The notes: generated by a model from the letters alone, not told the origin. 26,863 bases of DNA from an uncultured Parabacteroides sp. (GCA_934718155.1 CAKUZF010000038.1:1-26863), one strand, 5' to 3'. Positions 8,167-16,685 are shown, numbered from the stretch's first letter. Numbers and translations are program-made.

Positions 8167-8925
8167 CTATTTCTTTTTCGTTGCTACTATATATATAGGT
8201 ACATAGGTCAGCGTGACCTGGCCATCTGGCGTGGAGAAGCGCTCCCGATAGTCCGCACAAAAACGAACCTGTCTACCTCGAGTCCATACGCCAGAGGCAT
8301 TGGCCGTCACACCCGTGTACTTCAAATGGCGAAGGACCGCCATCGGGTCGGGGAAGGTGAGCGTCAGCCGCTCCTGCTCCAAACGGAGGAGCTGATAGTC
8401 GTTCTTCAACCAGTCACGTACCTGCTCAGCCTCAGGATAGTTCAGTCCTTGACCCGTCAATTGTTTAATTTCGAATAGGTTGTCGGGAGAGAAAAGATTA
8501 AACAGCAGATAGCCATCAGGTCGTAGTCGACAGGAGAGGCGACGCAAAAAGCCAGGCAGATCGTGCAACCATTGCAGGGCATTGGCCGAAGCGATCAGAT
8601 TGAACGAACCGTCGAAGGACAGTTCCTCTGCATTGCCGGGCAACCAATGCCAACGCTGCCCAATCATCAAGGCTCTCAATGCAGGCGACCAGCTCTCGCA
8701 TAGGTCGTTGAGCCACCACTCGCCCACCTCGCCTTGTACACGCAGCAGACGTGTGAAGCCACCACTGCCACAACCTACCTCCAACACCCGTTCAAAGCAA
8801 AGCGGCGTGACCCCACGAAGCAGCGACAAGAGACGCTGACAGATGGCTCGCTGCGCTTCGGCATGCTGGTCGTAGGTTTCAACGGCAGTACTGAACCGTT
8901 TGCTGATGCGTTTCGTCTCAATCAT
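8167..8925 (-). CDS. bioC: Malonyl-ACP O-methyltransferase BioC
   Basis: SAM-dependent methyltransferase of 252 residues that methylates the free carboxyl of malonyl-ACP so that fatty-acid synthesis can extend it to pimeloyl-ACP methyl ester. Motif I VLEVGCGSGGFTRLL is at residues 47-61; the N-terminus KRFSTAVETYDQHAEAQ and the later NALQWLHDLPGFLRRL are characteristic of BioC. The frame is open further upstream, but the ATG at 8925 overlaps the bioG stop as ATGA and fits the family N-terminus; an ATG at 8931 is a close alternative. Located between bioG and bioD, the context confirms the call. Confidence 0.93.
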   Translation of the reverse strand: MIETKRISKRFSTAVETYDQHAEAQRAICQRLLSLLRGVTPLCFERVLEVGCGSGGFTRLLRVQGEVGEWWLNDLCESWSPALRALMIGQRWHWLPGNAEELSFDGSFNLIASANALQWLHDLPGFLRRLSCRLRPDGYLLFNLFSPDNLFEIKQLTGQGLNYPEAEQVRDWLKNDYQLLRLEQERLTLTFPDPMAVLRHLKYTGVTANASGVWTRGRQVRFCADYRERFSTPDGQVTLTYVPIYIVATKKK

Positions 8926-9593
8926 TTCCATAGGTTCGGCTGAAGTTCTTGCTGAAAACGAGGTTGATAAAAGGGGACATGCGACGCAGTGACCTCTTCG
9001 ACAGTCGCCTTCCCATTCCAATAGGCCAACTGATTGCCAGCCGTAAAGATGCGATCGTCGGTGCAGACCAAGGCTTTATCCCAAAAGGAGGAGGCTACCG
9101 ACTCATCGATCGGCTTCGTTTGAATAGCCGCATAGAGGGCTTGAAGCTCCTCTGCCCGCTCCTCAATAAGACGTGCGGGCAGCTGCTGATAACGTTGCAA
9201 CGTAACTCGGTCGCCACACATGCGTCGCTCAAAGCGTCGCTGCCCATCTGCATCAAGATGCTGAAGAGTGCCCTCGAAAACAGCGGGCGGTATGCCCCAC
9301 TCCGCATGGATCGGAAAGGGTGTGCCATTGATAGCTATTGCGGAGGCGAAGTTGGCTTGTTCGCCCCATAACGCCGTAGCAACCCAAACACCCAGCGACC
9401 AGGCTACCAGATGCACTTCTTCGAACGCCTGCAAGGGCTCGGGGAAGATTAGATCGCGATAGTCGTAAGCCACCCAAAAATCAGCATCGGCAGGAACAGC
9501 CCAGTCGGCAAACAATTCGGGCGGGGCAGACCATCCATTAAGCAGCAAGCAAAGCCGTCGGCCCTCGCCTTGCTGAAACTTCTTGATTTTCAT
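8922..9593 (-). CDS. bioG: Pimeloyl-ACP methyl ester esterase BioG (DUF452)
   Basis: Alpha/beta-hydrolase-like esterase of 223 residues that removes the methyl group from pimeloyl-ACP methyl ester, the gatekeeping step done by BioH in Escherichia coli. The nucleophile is probably Ser66 in VAWSLGVW, with Asp179 or Asp180 (CTDDRIF) and His205 (ASHVPFY) completing the triad. The start LNGWSAPPELFADW around residue 18 is typical of the BioG family. It overlaps the bioF stop by four bases (ATGA at 9590-9593) and the bioC start by four bases, which indicates translational coupling of the three genes. BioC and BioG are separate proteins here; fusions of the two are known in relatives. Confidence 0.92.
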   Translation of the reverse strand: MKIKKFQQGEGRRLCLLLNGWSAPPELFADWAVPADADFWVAYDYRDLIFPEPLQAFEEVHLVAWSLGVWVATALWGEQANFASAIAINGTPFPIHAEWGIPPAVFEGTLQHLDADGQRRFERRMCGDRVTLQRYQQLPARLIEERAEELQALYAAIQTKPIDESVASSFWDKALVCTDDRIFTAGNQLAYWNGKATVEEVTASHVPFYQPRFQQELQPNLWK

Positions 9594-10741
9594 GACAACT
9601 CCTCCTTAATTAAATGAATTAAGCGATCCAGCTCCGCCTCTGGCGTAGCAGCTGTCAACGAGAAACGAATACGCGAGGTGCCCTGCGGCACCGTGGGTGG
9701 ACGCACAGGCAGGCAATAGAAACCTTTGCGCTGCAACAGCTCGGCCGTCATAACGCAAGCCTTACTCTCGCCTACAATAAAAGGAACGATATGGCTGCCA
9801 CTGACCTCACCGCCTCTACCCTGCAGAGCCTTCGCCAAACGGCGGCTCATCTCTCTCAACCGCTCCCGCTCAGCTTGCCAACCTGGCATTCGTTTCCAAA
9901 GAAAGAGAGTCCAAGCCATCTGCAACGGAGGCAGTGCTGTGCTAAAAATAAGCGGACGCATCTTATTGATCAAGAAGGAGCGGATCGTCTCGCTGCAAAC
10001 CACATAAGCGCCCATCGAGGCCAATGCCTTTCCAAAGGTGCCAACCAATAGATCGATCTGACCTAAGCAGCCAGCCTCTTCAGCGACACCCAGACCACGC
10101 TCGCCTCTGGCACCAATAGCATGAGCCTCATCAACATAAAGCATCAGATTGGGGGATTGCCGCTTCAAGGCAACTAAGCGAGGCAGGTCTGCCACGTCGC
10201 CATCCATACTGAAGATACTCTCTGTCACTACAATGATACGCTCATAGGCAGAAGCATTCTTCGCTATGAGTTTCTCCAACTGCGCATAATCGTTGTGGCG
10301 ATAGCGTAAGAAGGGTGCATTGCTCAACAAGATGCCATCGATCAGACTGGCATGCACCAGCTTATCGGCCAAGATCAACGTGCGTTTATCAGCCAAGGCA
10401 GGCAGGATGCCAGTGTTGGCATGGTAGCCGCTATTGAAGAGCAGAGCCGCCTCTCGCCCGAAATCAGTGGCAATCATTCGTTCCAGTTGCGTATAGACCT
10501 CAAAGTTTCCCGTCAGCAACCGAGAGCTGGATGAGGAAAGCGGCCAACGACGGGCCTCTTCGCTCGCCAAGAACTCAGCCTGCAACTCCGAATGGGTGAC
10601 CAGTCCTAAATAATCATTCGACGAGAGATTGAGCATGCGCCGTCCATCTCGCTCAATCCAGCCTCCCTCGTGCGAGACATCGGGAAGAGACCTAAGGTTG
10701 CCCGAAGCCTCCAGTTCGTCTAACATCGCTTGATAGTTCAT
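9590..10741 (-). CDS. bioF: 8-amino-7-oxononanoate synthase BioF
   Basis: PLP enzyme of 383 residues that condenses pimeloyl-ACP with L-alanine to 8-amino-7-oxononanoate (KAPA). Seen in the protein: LSSNDYLGL (residues 39-47), the cofactor-ring contact LYVDEAHAIG with Asp204, and the Schiff-base Lys238 in GTFGKALASMGAYV. The segment SGSHIVPFIVGE and the end RIRFSLTAATPEAELDRL fit the alpha-oxoamine synthase family. The start at 10741 lies 13 bases after the bioA stop and gives the usual length. Context within the biotin operon separates it from the related Kbl and serine palmitoyltransferase. Confidence 0.96.
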   Translation of the reverse strand: MNYQAMLDELEASGNLRSLPDVSHEGGWIERDGRRMLNLSSNDYLGLVTHSELQAEFLASEEARRWPLSSSSSRLLTGNFEVYTQLERMIATDFGREAALLFNSGYHANTGILPALADKRTLILADKLVHASLIDGILLSNAPFLRYRHNDYAQLEKLIAKNASAYERIIVVTESIFSMDGDVADLPRLVALKRQSPNLMLYVDEAHAIGARGERGLGVAEEAGCLGQIDLLVGTFGKALASMGAYVVCSETIRSFLINKMRPLIFSTALPPLQMAWTLFLWKRMPGWQAERERLREMSRRLAKALQGRGGEVSGSHIVPFIVGESKACVMTAELLQRKGFYCLPVRPPTVPQGTSRIRFSLTAATPEAELDRLIHLIKEELS

Positions 10742-10754
10742 ATTCTCTTTGTCT

Positions 10755-12038
10755 TTAACGATTTACACTCAACACTCGCAACAATCCATTCGTCAACTTG
10801 GAGAGTTGCTCAGGACGGATGATGAACGGAGGCATCAAATAGACCAACTTCCCAAAGGGGCGCACCCAAATACCCTCCTCAACAAAACGTTTTTGCAAAC
10901 GAGCCATATCGACCGGTTCCTTCATCTCAATCACGCCAATCGCTCCTAACACCCGTACTTCGGCCACAGAGGGAAGGCTGGCCGCTGGGGCCAACTCCTT
11001 GCGCAACTGCTGCTCGATGCGGCACACATTAGACTGCCAATCGCTTTCAATCAACAGTGAAACGGAGGCTGAGGCGATGGCACAAGCCAAAGGATTGGCC
11101 ATAAAAGTAGGCCCATGCATAAAGCAGTGGGCGTCACCAGAGCAGATCGTGTCGGCTATCGGTTGGGTTGTAATAGTGGCTGAAAGTGTCAAGTATCCAC
11201 CTGTCAACGCCTTGCCAATGCACATAATGTCAGGTTCAACGCCGGCCCATTCCCAGGCGAACAGTTTACCAGTACGTCCGAATCCTGTCGCAATTTCATC
11301 AAAGATCAGCAACACATGGTGGCGATTGCACAGTTCACGAGCTTTTACCAAGTAATCTGGCGAATAGAAATACATACCTCCGGCACCTTGAACTATGGGT
11401 TCGAGAATCAAGGCAGCGATACTGTCAGCATGTTGGTTCAGCAGATCCTCCAACGGCTTAATAGATTCGTCGCTCCAACTCTCACCAAACTTGACAGAGG
11501 GCTGAGGTATGAAGTATTGTATAGGCAAGCTACCGCTGAACAGTCCGTGCATACCAGTCACCGGATCACAAACCGACATGGCGTGCCAAGTATCTCCATG
11601 GTAGCCGCTGCGAATAGTGGCAAACTGATGTTTCCCCTTCAAGCCTTTAGCCTGCCAATATTGGATAGCCATCTTCAAGGCCACCTCAACGGCCACTGAA
11701 CCACTATCTGCATAGAACAGTTTGTCCATAGAGGGTGGAAGAAGAGGCAACAGTTTAGCCGCCAGTTCTACAGCAGGTTTGTGAGTGAAACCTCCAAACA
11801 TAATGTGGCTCATCTGCTTCATCTGCTCTTCCGCGGCCTTGTTCAATACCGGATGGTTATATCCATGCACGGCAGCCCACCAAGAAGACATGCCGTCAAT
11901 CAGTTCGCGTCCATCTTCCAAGGTGATGGTCACACCATGCGCCTCCCTTACCGGAAATACAGGTAAGGGATCGATGGTCGAGGTGTAGGGATGCCAAAGA
12001 TGTTCCCTGTCAAATCTGAGTTGTTCTGCTGTTGTCAT
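10755..12038 (-). CDS. bioA: Adenosylmethionine-8-amino-7-oxononanoate aminotransferase BioA
   Basis: Class III PLP aminotransferase of 427 residues that converts KAPA to 7,8-diaminopelargonic acid, with S-adenosylmethionine as the usual amino donor. The family N-terminus FDREHLWHPYTS is present, followed by DGMSSWWAAVHGYNHP, which contains the substrate-pocket residues, IFDEIATGFGRTGK with Asp247, and Lys276 in CIGKALTGGYLTLS as the cofactor lysine. The ATG at 12038 is preferred to the one at 12047 because it makes an ATGA overlap with the bioB stop, the pattern used elsewhere in this operon. The amino donor is inferred from the family, not shown. Confidence 0.96.
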   Translation of the reverse strand: MTTAEQLRFDREHLWHPYTSTIDPLPVFPVREAHGVTITLEDGRELIDGMSSWWAAVHGYNHPVLNKAAEEQMKQMSHIMFGGFTHKPAVELAAKLLPLLPPSMDKLFYADSGSVAVEVALKMAIQYWQAKGLKGKHQFATIRSGYHGDTWHAMSVCDPVTGMHGLFSGSLPIQYFIPQPSVKFGESWSDESIKPLEDLLNQHADSIAALILEPIVQGAGGMYFYSPDYLVKARELCNRHHVLLIFDEIATGFGRTGKLFAWEWAGVEPDIMCIGKALTGGYLTLSATITTQPIADTICSGDAHCFMHGPTFMANPLACAIASASVSLLIESDWQSNVCRIEQQLRKELAPAASLPSVAEVRVLGAIGVIEMKEPVDMARLQKRFVEEGIWVRPFGKLVYLMPPFIIRPEQLSKLTNGLLRVLSVNR

Positions 12039-13018
12039 TTTTCCCAATCCGTATTTTCAGTTAATGAATAGTTGGCTGCCGTGAAGAGTTTTTTGTCATC
12101 TTCCACCTTGCTACCGATGGTTGTCAACAAATCTCCAATAATGGCAGAGTTGATACCAATATACAGTGCCTTCTGTTGTGTTTCTTGTGTCAATTGAGCC
12201 CTACCTCCTGAGAAGCGCAGGAAAGCTTTCGGATTGATGAAGCGGAAAAGGGCAATACTTGTCAGCAGCTCCTCTTCGCTGAGCGGCTGGCTGTTTTCGA
12301 GCGGAGTGCCTGGGATGGGCTGCAACAAGTTTAAAGGAATAGAAAGAATCTCCTCTTTCTGTAGGAATAGAGCCATTTCGACACGTTGCTCCATCGTTTC
12401 GCCCATACCAATAATGCCTCCGCAACAGATGCGAAAACCAATCTCGCGTGCCATGTGGATGGTGTTCATCTTTTGTTCGATGGTGTGTGTGGTGCAGAGA
12501 TGGCCGAAGTAAGAGGGAGCCGTTTCGATATTGCAATGGTAATTCTCTACGCCACTATCATAGAGCGCTTGGAGCTGCTCACGTGTCAGGAGTCCCATAG
12601 AGGCACAACATTTGATGTCGCACTGCTGCTTAATGGCACGCACGGTTTCCGTAATCTGCTTCATATCCTTGTCGGTAACCCGTTTGCCGCTGGTCACTAA
12701 GGCAAAGCGACCTATGCCCTGCTTACGGTTATAGACGGCATGGCGCACGCACTCCTCTGCCGGCAACAGCGGATATAGCTTCACCTTCGTGGCGTAATGG
12801 CCCGATTGAGCGCACCATTTGCAATCCTCACTACAATTGCCACTCTTGGCATTAATGATTGAACAGGTGTCAAACTTCTGCCCCATAAAATGACGGGTCA
12901 CCTCATGGGCTGCCTCATACAGGGCCTCCTTATCGGCCTCATTAGCCAATTGGATCGCCTCTTCCTTGCTTAATCTGCCTCCTGCGATAAGGAAGCTCGC
13001 AACTTCTTCTATTTTCAT
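12035..13018 (-). CDS. bioB: Biotin synthase BioB
   Basis: Radical SAM enzyme of 327 residues that inserts sulfur into dethiobiotin. The [4Fe-4S] cysteine motif is CSEDCKWC with Cys62, Cys66 and Cys69. The ligands of the sacrificial [2Fe-2S] cluster are present as Cys in KCCASMG, ENYHCNIETAP and FRICCGG, plus Arg in FSGGRAQL. SGNCSEDCKWCAQS and IPGTPLE are further family signatures. It overlaps the upstream orf140 by four bases (ATGA at 13015-13018) and bioA downstream, so translation of the whole run is likely coupled. All residues needed for catalysis are seen. Confidence 0.97.
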   Translation of the reverse strand: MKIEEVASFLIAGGRLSKEEAIQLANEADKEALYEAAHEVTRHFMGQKFDTCSIINAKSGNCSEDCKWCAQSGHYATKVKLYPLLPAEECVRHAVYNRKQGIGRFALVTSGKRVTDKDMKQITETVRAIKQQCDIKCCASMGLLTREQLQALYDSGVENYHCNIETAPSYFGHLCTTHTIEQKMNTIHMAREIGFRICCGGIIGMGETMEQRVEMALFLQKEEILSIPLNLLQPIPGTPLENSQPLSEEELLTSIALFRFINPKAFLRFSGGRAQLTQETQQKALYIGINSAIIGDLLTTIGSKVEDDKKLFTAANYSLTENTDWEK

Positions 13019-13437
13019 TTATTCAACTTATTGAAAACAAGAAAGGCGGGAAGAACCCTTTCGGATTCTCCACGCCTTTCTTCTATACATACTTGTATCA
13101 ACTCACCCGAAGCCGAGCAAGCGATCGTTTCTCTTTGTAAAGGGCAGAGCAAAGCCAAAGCCCGCTCCACAAATAAACTCCATAGAGACACCTCCTCGGA
13201 GTCATCGGCCTCTCGGTCAGCCACCAGCAGACCTGTCGCCATAAGGCAACTGATCCCTTTGTGTAATGAGAGTCCCTTCAGGTAAAAACGGTCGGCCACA
13301 GCAGCTGCCAAATGGCCGATCGTTACTATCTGTTTCCGACTGATAAAGGCCGCATACCGCTTCCTACTCCATCTGCGAAAACGGAGTGCAGGCTGCTGAG
13401 CAGAGCCATTGGCGGAAGTGGTACGCTCGCTTTTCAT
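13015..13437 (-). CDS. Uncharacterised basic protein, first gene of the biotin operon
   Basis: A 140-residue protein of unknown function. There is no signal peptide or clear membrane segment. The first 35 residues are strongly basic and contain RFRRWSRKRYAAFIS (residues 19-33), then VTIGHLAAAVADR (38-50). From memory, short Bacteroidales peptides with a similar RWSRKxYAxF and IGxL pattern exist, some beside transporter genes; I cannot check this here. The second half has hydrophobic helices (SLWSLFVERALALL) and two cysteines. The ATG is six bases after the POT transporter stop, and the stop overlaps the bioB start as ATGA, so it is a real, translated and coupled gene. Candidate roles, all inference: regulator of the operon, partner of BioB, or leader-type protein. 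Confidence 0.75.
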   Translation of the reverse strand: MKSERTTSANGSAQQPALRFRRWSRKRYAAFISRKQIVTIGHLAAAVADRFYLKGLSLHKGISCLMATGLLVADREADDSEEVSLWSLFVERALALLCPLQRETIACSASGELIQVCIEERRGESERVLPAFLVFNKLNK

Positions 13438-13443
13438 CGGGGA

Positions 13444-14943
13444 TTAGCAAACTTTATTAAGTTTCTTGATAATCGCAAAAATAAACAGAGCCGCTACCAC
13501 GCAGATGCACATCAGCGTACCCCAAACAATCGTGAGATCCATATCCCACATGTGACCCGGGATAGAAACCAACTTGTTGCCCAAAGCGGTTGCTACGAAC
13601 CAAGCACCCATCATCATACCTTGATACTTAGGAGGAGCCACCTTCGTCACCAAAGAAATACCAATCGGTGAAAGCAGCAACTCTGCAAACGTCAGGATCA
13701 AATAGGTTGAAACCAGAAGATTCGGCGTCACGTCTGCCACGTGGTTAGGGTGATCAGAAGCAGGCAGACCTATACAAGAAACGGTCATCAACAGGTAAGC
13801 AGCCGCAGCGACCAACATACCCAAACCGATCTTAACCGGAGCCTTCGGCTCTTTGCCCTTCTTAGCCAACCAACCGAACAAAGCAATGCTGACCGGAGTA
13901 AGCATCACAACGAAGCAAGCGTTGAACTGCTGGAAGATCGGAGCAGACAGTTTCACCTCGGGAGCCAAGTTGGCATAGTTGTAACCCAAGATAGCTATGC
14001 CCGCAGCGATCACGGCCGCATAGATGCCCTTCGCCTTTGAAGTGGAGCTTTGGAACACGCCAAACAAACCATACACCAAGAAGATGCAAGCTACCAAGTT
14101 GGTTACGTCGAACTGCATAGAGGCAACACCCGTAGAAGTAGTGGCCGTAAACTCATCGGCAAACCAAGTAAGCGTCAAACCATTCTGGTGGAACGCCATC
14201 CAGAAGAAGATCACTACAGCGAACACCAACAACAGGCAGACGATACGCTCGCGGGTCTCAGCGGGCGACATCTCCTCAACCTGTTTCTCGTCGGCTTTCT
14301 TCTCTTTCTTCACCGCAAGTACCTGAGAGAAGGTTGACTTACCAAATCTATAGATACAGATGCTGGCAATGACAGAAATACAAGCTACAGCAAAAGCAAA
14401 ATGATAAGAATCAGCCTTCGAATAGCCTAAGCTCGTCTGTGCCCATTCCATCGACTTGATCGCAGCTGTCGGTGCGAACAAAGCGCCTACGTTGATCAAC
14501 ATATAGAACAATGAGAAACCAGAGTCGCGCTTATCAGCATACTTCGGGTCGTTGTAGAGGTTACCTACCATCACCTGCAAGTTGCCCTTAAACATACCCG
14601 TGCCGGCACTTACCAACAATAAAGCCGCACCCATGGCGATAACAGCCACCGTGCCGCTGCCCAAGGGAATAGAGAGCAGGAAATAGCCTGCGAACATAAT
14701 AAAGATACCGATCACTACCATGCGGGAATAGCCCCACTTATCGGCAGCCATACCGCCAAACAAAGGCAAGAAATAGACCAGTGTTAAAAACCAAGTGTAA
14801 ATCTCAGAGGCTACTCCAGCTTCGAAGCCAAAGTTCTCGCCGAGAAACAGTGCAAATACCGCAAGCATGGTGTAATAACCAAAGCGCTCGCCCGTGTTGG
14901 CCAATGCCAACGCCCAAAGTCCTTTAGGTTGTCCTTCAAACAT
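13444..14943 (-). CDS. POT-family proton-dependent oligopeptide transporter
   Basis: Inner-membrane transporter of 499 residues with about 12-14 membrane segments. The POT/PTR signature is near the N-terminus (GERFGYYTM, residues 18-26) followed by LPLFGGMAADKWGYSRMV, the A-type loop of the major facilitator superfamily, and GTGMFKGNLQVMVG. The usual ExxER proton-coupling motif reads NTGER, with Asn16 in place of the first Glu; I recall this as common in one Bacteroidota branch. Family members import di- and tripeptides with protons. The stop lies six bases from the orf140 start of the biotin operon, so both may share one transcript. The 46 bases upstream contain no good promoter match. Confidence 0.93.
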   Translation of the reverse strand: MFEGQPKGLWALALANTGERFGYYTMLAVFALFLGENFGFEAGVASEIYTWFLTLVYFLPLFGGMAADKWGYSRMVVIGIFIMFAGYFLLSIPLGSGTVAVIAMGAALLLVSAGTGMFKGNLQVMVGNLYNDPKYADKRDSGFSLFYMLINVGALFAPTAAIKSMEWAQTSLGYSKADSYHFAFAVACISVIASICIYRFGKSTFSQVLAVKKEKKADEKQVEEMSPAETRERIVCLLLVFAVVIFFWMAFHQNGLTLTWFADEFTATTSTGVASMQFDVTNLVACIFLVYGLFGVFQSSTSKAKGIYAAVIAAGIAILGYNYANLAPEVKLSAPIFQQFNACFVVMLTPVSIALFGWLAKKGKEPKAPVKIGLGMLVAAAAYLLMTVSCIGLPASDHPNHVADVTPNLLVSTYLILTFAELLLSPIGISLVTKVAPPKYQGMMMGAWFVATALGNKLVSIPGHMWDMDLTIVWGTLMCICVVAALFIFAIIKKLNKVC

Positions 14944-14989
14944 GTGTTTTAGAGAATATTAGTTGTTAGTAAAAATTGAAAATTCATCG

Positions 14990-16060
14990 TTATTGAATAA
15001 TCTGCTTGATCGCTCCCGTCTCAGGATAGAAGGAGATCTTTACCGGCGCCTTCTTGTCTTCGAACATCACTGGAGCCAATCCCTCTTGCGTGCCAAACTG
15101 GGTGATCTGTGCCTCGCCCTTGTAGAGAGTGCGTTTCCCCATCGTGATCTCCACCTTGGCCTTTCCGGGAACATTATAGATAATACCTTTCAGCGACTTC
15201 TCCTTCTTCTCGGCCTCCTTAGGCTCCAACTGCGGTGCACGCTCGGTGGCGATCAGGCTCATGTAAACCGGAGCACCTCCTAAATCGTCGGCATCCACAA
15301 TGCCTAATTGCTTCGAGAAACGGAAGATCACCTCCTTGTCTAACTCGTCGGAAGGAATGATGCTCACCTCATAGAGGTCGGTCGTCTTCTCCGTCGTACC
15401 CGTGAAGAGGTGGCTCAAGGTTTGCTCTTGCGCTTCCAGCTGCTGAATCACCAGCTTCATAGCCTCGCCATCGGGGGGAAGATTATCAGCCTCACCCGTA
15501 AGGATATCCATACGACTCTCACGGATGCGATAAATCTGCTTTGCCGCAACCTCAGCCTGGCGCGCCGTAGAGCCCGCCATCAGCAACTCCTCAGAGAGCA
15601 CAGAGTTTTGCGCCGCTCCTTGCTTTGCCGCTACGGCTTTCTTCTCGGCCTTTTCCTCGGCGGGAACATATTCGGTATTGATCGAGCAGAGCAGCCCCTC
15701 CTCCGTCAGGTAAGCATAGGGAGCCACCGTGCCGGGTTTGAACTCAACGATGTAGGTGTTGTCGGGATCGGGCACGCCACGGTTTATCAACCGCACCTTA
15801 CCCAGCTCGTAATAAACCGCATCCTCGGCGATCGCATCCTGTACGGCCAAGTACTTCTCGGCATATTGGTAGTAAGGACCCGCCTTGCAGGTCACTTTCG
15901 TCACCTCTGCCTCCACGATCAACGAGGTTTTAGGTAGTGAATAAGTAATCCCGAAATTGTTCGCTTTAACGGCGTTCTTCTTTACAACCTTGGTTTGGGC
16001 CACCAACGGAAGCCCCAACAGTAAAGTTGCTATGATGATCAGATTCTTCATTCCATTCAA
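14990..16060 (-). CDS. DUF4831-family secreted protein
   Basis: Exported protein of 356 residues with a signal peptide (residues 1-22, ending PLVAQ) and no lipobox. The segment TYSLPKTSLIVEAEVTKVT followed by YYQYAEKYLAVQDA matches what I recall of DUF4831, a periplasmic or surface family found in Bacteroidales with no assigned activity. The middle has alanine- and lysine-rich EEKAEKKAVAAKQGAA, and a RIRESRMDILTGEADNLPPDG segment. ATG codons at residues 1 and 4 are both possible starts. It has its own promoter reaching into the end of the DUF3109 gene. It lies 46 bases upstream of the POT transporter with no visible terminator between them, so read-through is possible. Confidence 0.85.
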   Translation of the reverse strand: MNGMKNLIIIATLLLGLPLVAQTKVVKKNAVKANNFGITYSLPKTSLIVEAEVTKVTCKAGPYYQYAEKYLAVQDAIAEDAVYYELGKVRLINRGVPDPDNTYIVEFKPGTVAPYAYLTEEGLLCSINTEYVPAEEKAEKKAVAAKQGAAQNSVLSEELLMAGSTARQAEVAAKQIYRIRESRMDILTGEADNLPPDGEAMKLVIQQLEAQEQTLSHLFTGTTEKTTDLYEVSIIPSDELDKEVIFRFSKQLGIVDADDLGGAPVYMSLIATERAPQLEPKEAEKKEKSLKGIIYNVPGKAKVEITMGKRTLYKGEAQITQFGTQEGLAPVMFEDKKAPVKISFYPETGAIKQIIQ

Positions 16061-16078
16061 CTATTTATAGGTTGGGGG

Positions 16079-16110
16079 CAAAGCTAACTATTTTTTTGCG
16101 TTCCACCAAG
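16079..16110 (-). promoter_or_regulatory. Promoter of the DUF4831 gene
   Basis: Minus strand CTTG (16107-16110), 20 bases, TAGCTTTG (16079-16086, exact -7 match). It overlaps the last codons of the upstream DUF3109 gene and may also serve the POT transporter and biotin genes by read-through. Confidence 0.55.
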
Positions 16111-16683
16111 GCCTTGTTTCGTCCATTCTTCCGCACATTCGGCTAAAGCGTTATACCACGCCTCACCAAACTTACGAATCAAGGGCTCTTTCAAGAAGCG
16201 ATAGACGGGCACTTTCTCGCGCTCGCCCAACAACTCCGCCGCCTTGCAGACACTCCAACGATGATAGTTAACCGCCTTGAAATCGCGATATTGCGTAATT
16301 CGTATTGGATAAAGATGGCAAGAAATCGGTTTATAGAAATCAGTTTTCCCCTCGCGATAGGCCTTCTCTATCGCACATTTGCAAACGCCTTCGCTGTCGT
16401 AGCAAGTGAACACACAATCTTTTCCGTTGACGATCGAAGTGACAGTATCGCCCTCTTCGTCGATATAGGCCACGCCTTGCTTTTGGATGATGGCTTGCGC
16501 CTCGGGCGACAGGTCGTCCCAGATGATAGGCAGCACCTCCTGCAGCTTCGGCAATTCCTCCTCCTCCAACGGAGCACCCGAATCGCCCTCCACGCAGCAT
16601 TCGCCCTTGCAATGAGACAAGTCGCATAAGAAGCAACGCTCCACAACGTCTAGACTGACGAGAGTATCATCTATTTGAAACAC
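16084..16683 (-). CDS. DUF3109-family cysteine-rich protein
   Basis: Cytoplasmic protein of 199 residues of unknown function. A cysteine cluster lies near the N-terminus, C17, C20, C25, C29 and C30 (CFLCDLSHCKGECC), followed by CVFTCYDSEGVCKC, SCHLYPIR and two later cysteines. The spacing resembles the YkgJ-type zinc/iron-chelating cluster, so metal or Fe-S binding is likely (inference). I choose the GTG at 16683: it gives the family start (FQIDDTLVSLD) directly, whereas the longer in-frame ATG at 16764 would translate a heptad-repeat palindrome that is clearly intergenic. It follows gpmI on the same strand, 87 bases downstream, beyond that palindrome. Confidence 0.82.
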   Translation of the reverse strand: MFQIDDTLVSLDVVERCFLCDLSHCKGECCVEGDSGAPLEEEELPKLQEVLPIIWDDLSPEAQAIIQKQGVAYIDEEGDTVTSIVNGKDCVFTCYDSEGVCKCAIEKAYREGKTDFYKPISCHLYPIRITQYRDFKAVNYHRWSVCKAAELLGEREKVPVYRFLKEPLIRKFGEAWYNALAECAEEWTKQGLGGTQKNS

Positions 16684-16685
16684 AG

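Noticed and set aside
8150..8260. Upstream start for BioD
   Set aside because: The extension overlaps the end of bioC and precedes the conserved P-loop strand by an unusual 37 residues.
8926..9021. Longer N-terminus for BioC
   Set aside because: The extra 32 residues overlap bioG in another frame and do not look like the BioC family start; the ATGA overlap at 8922-8925 explains the real start.
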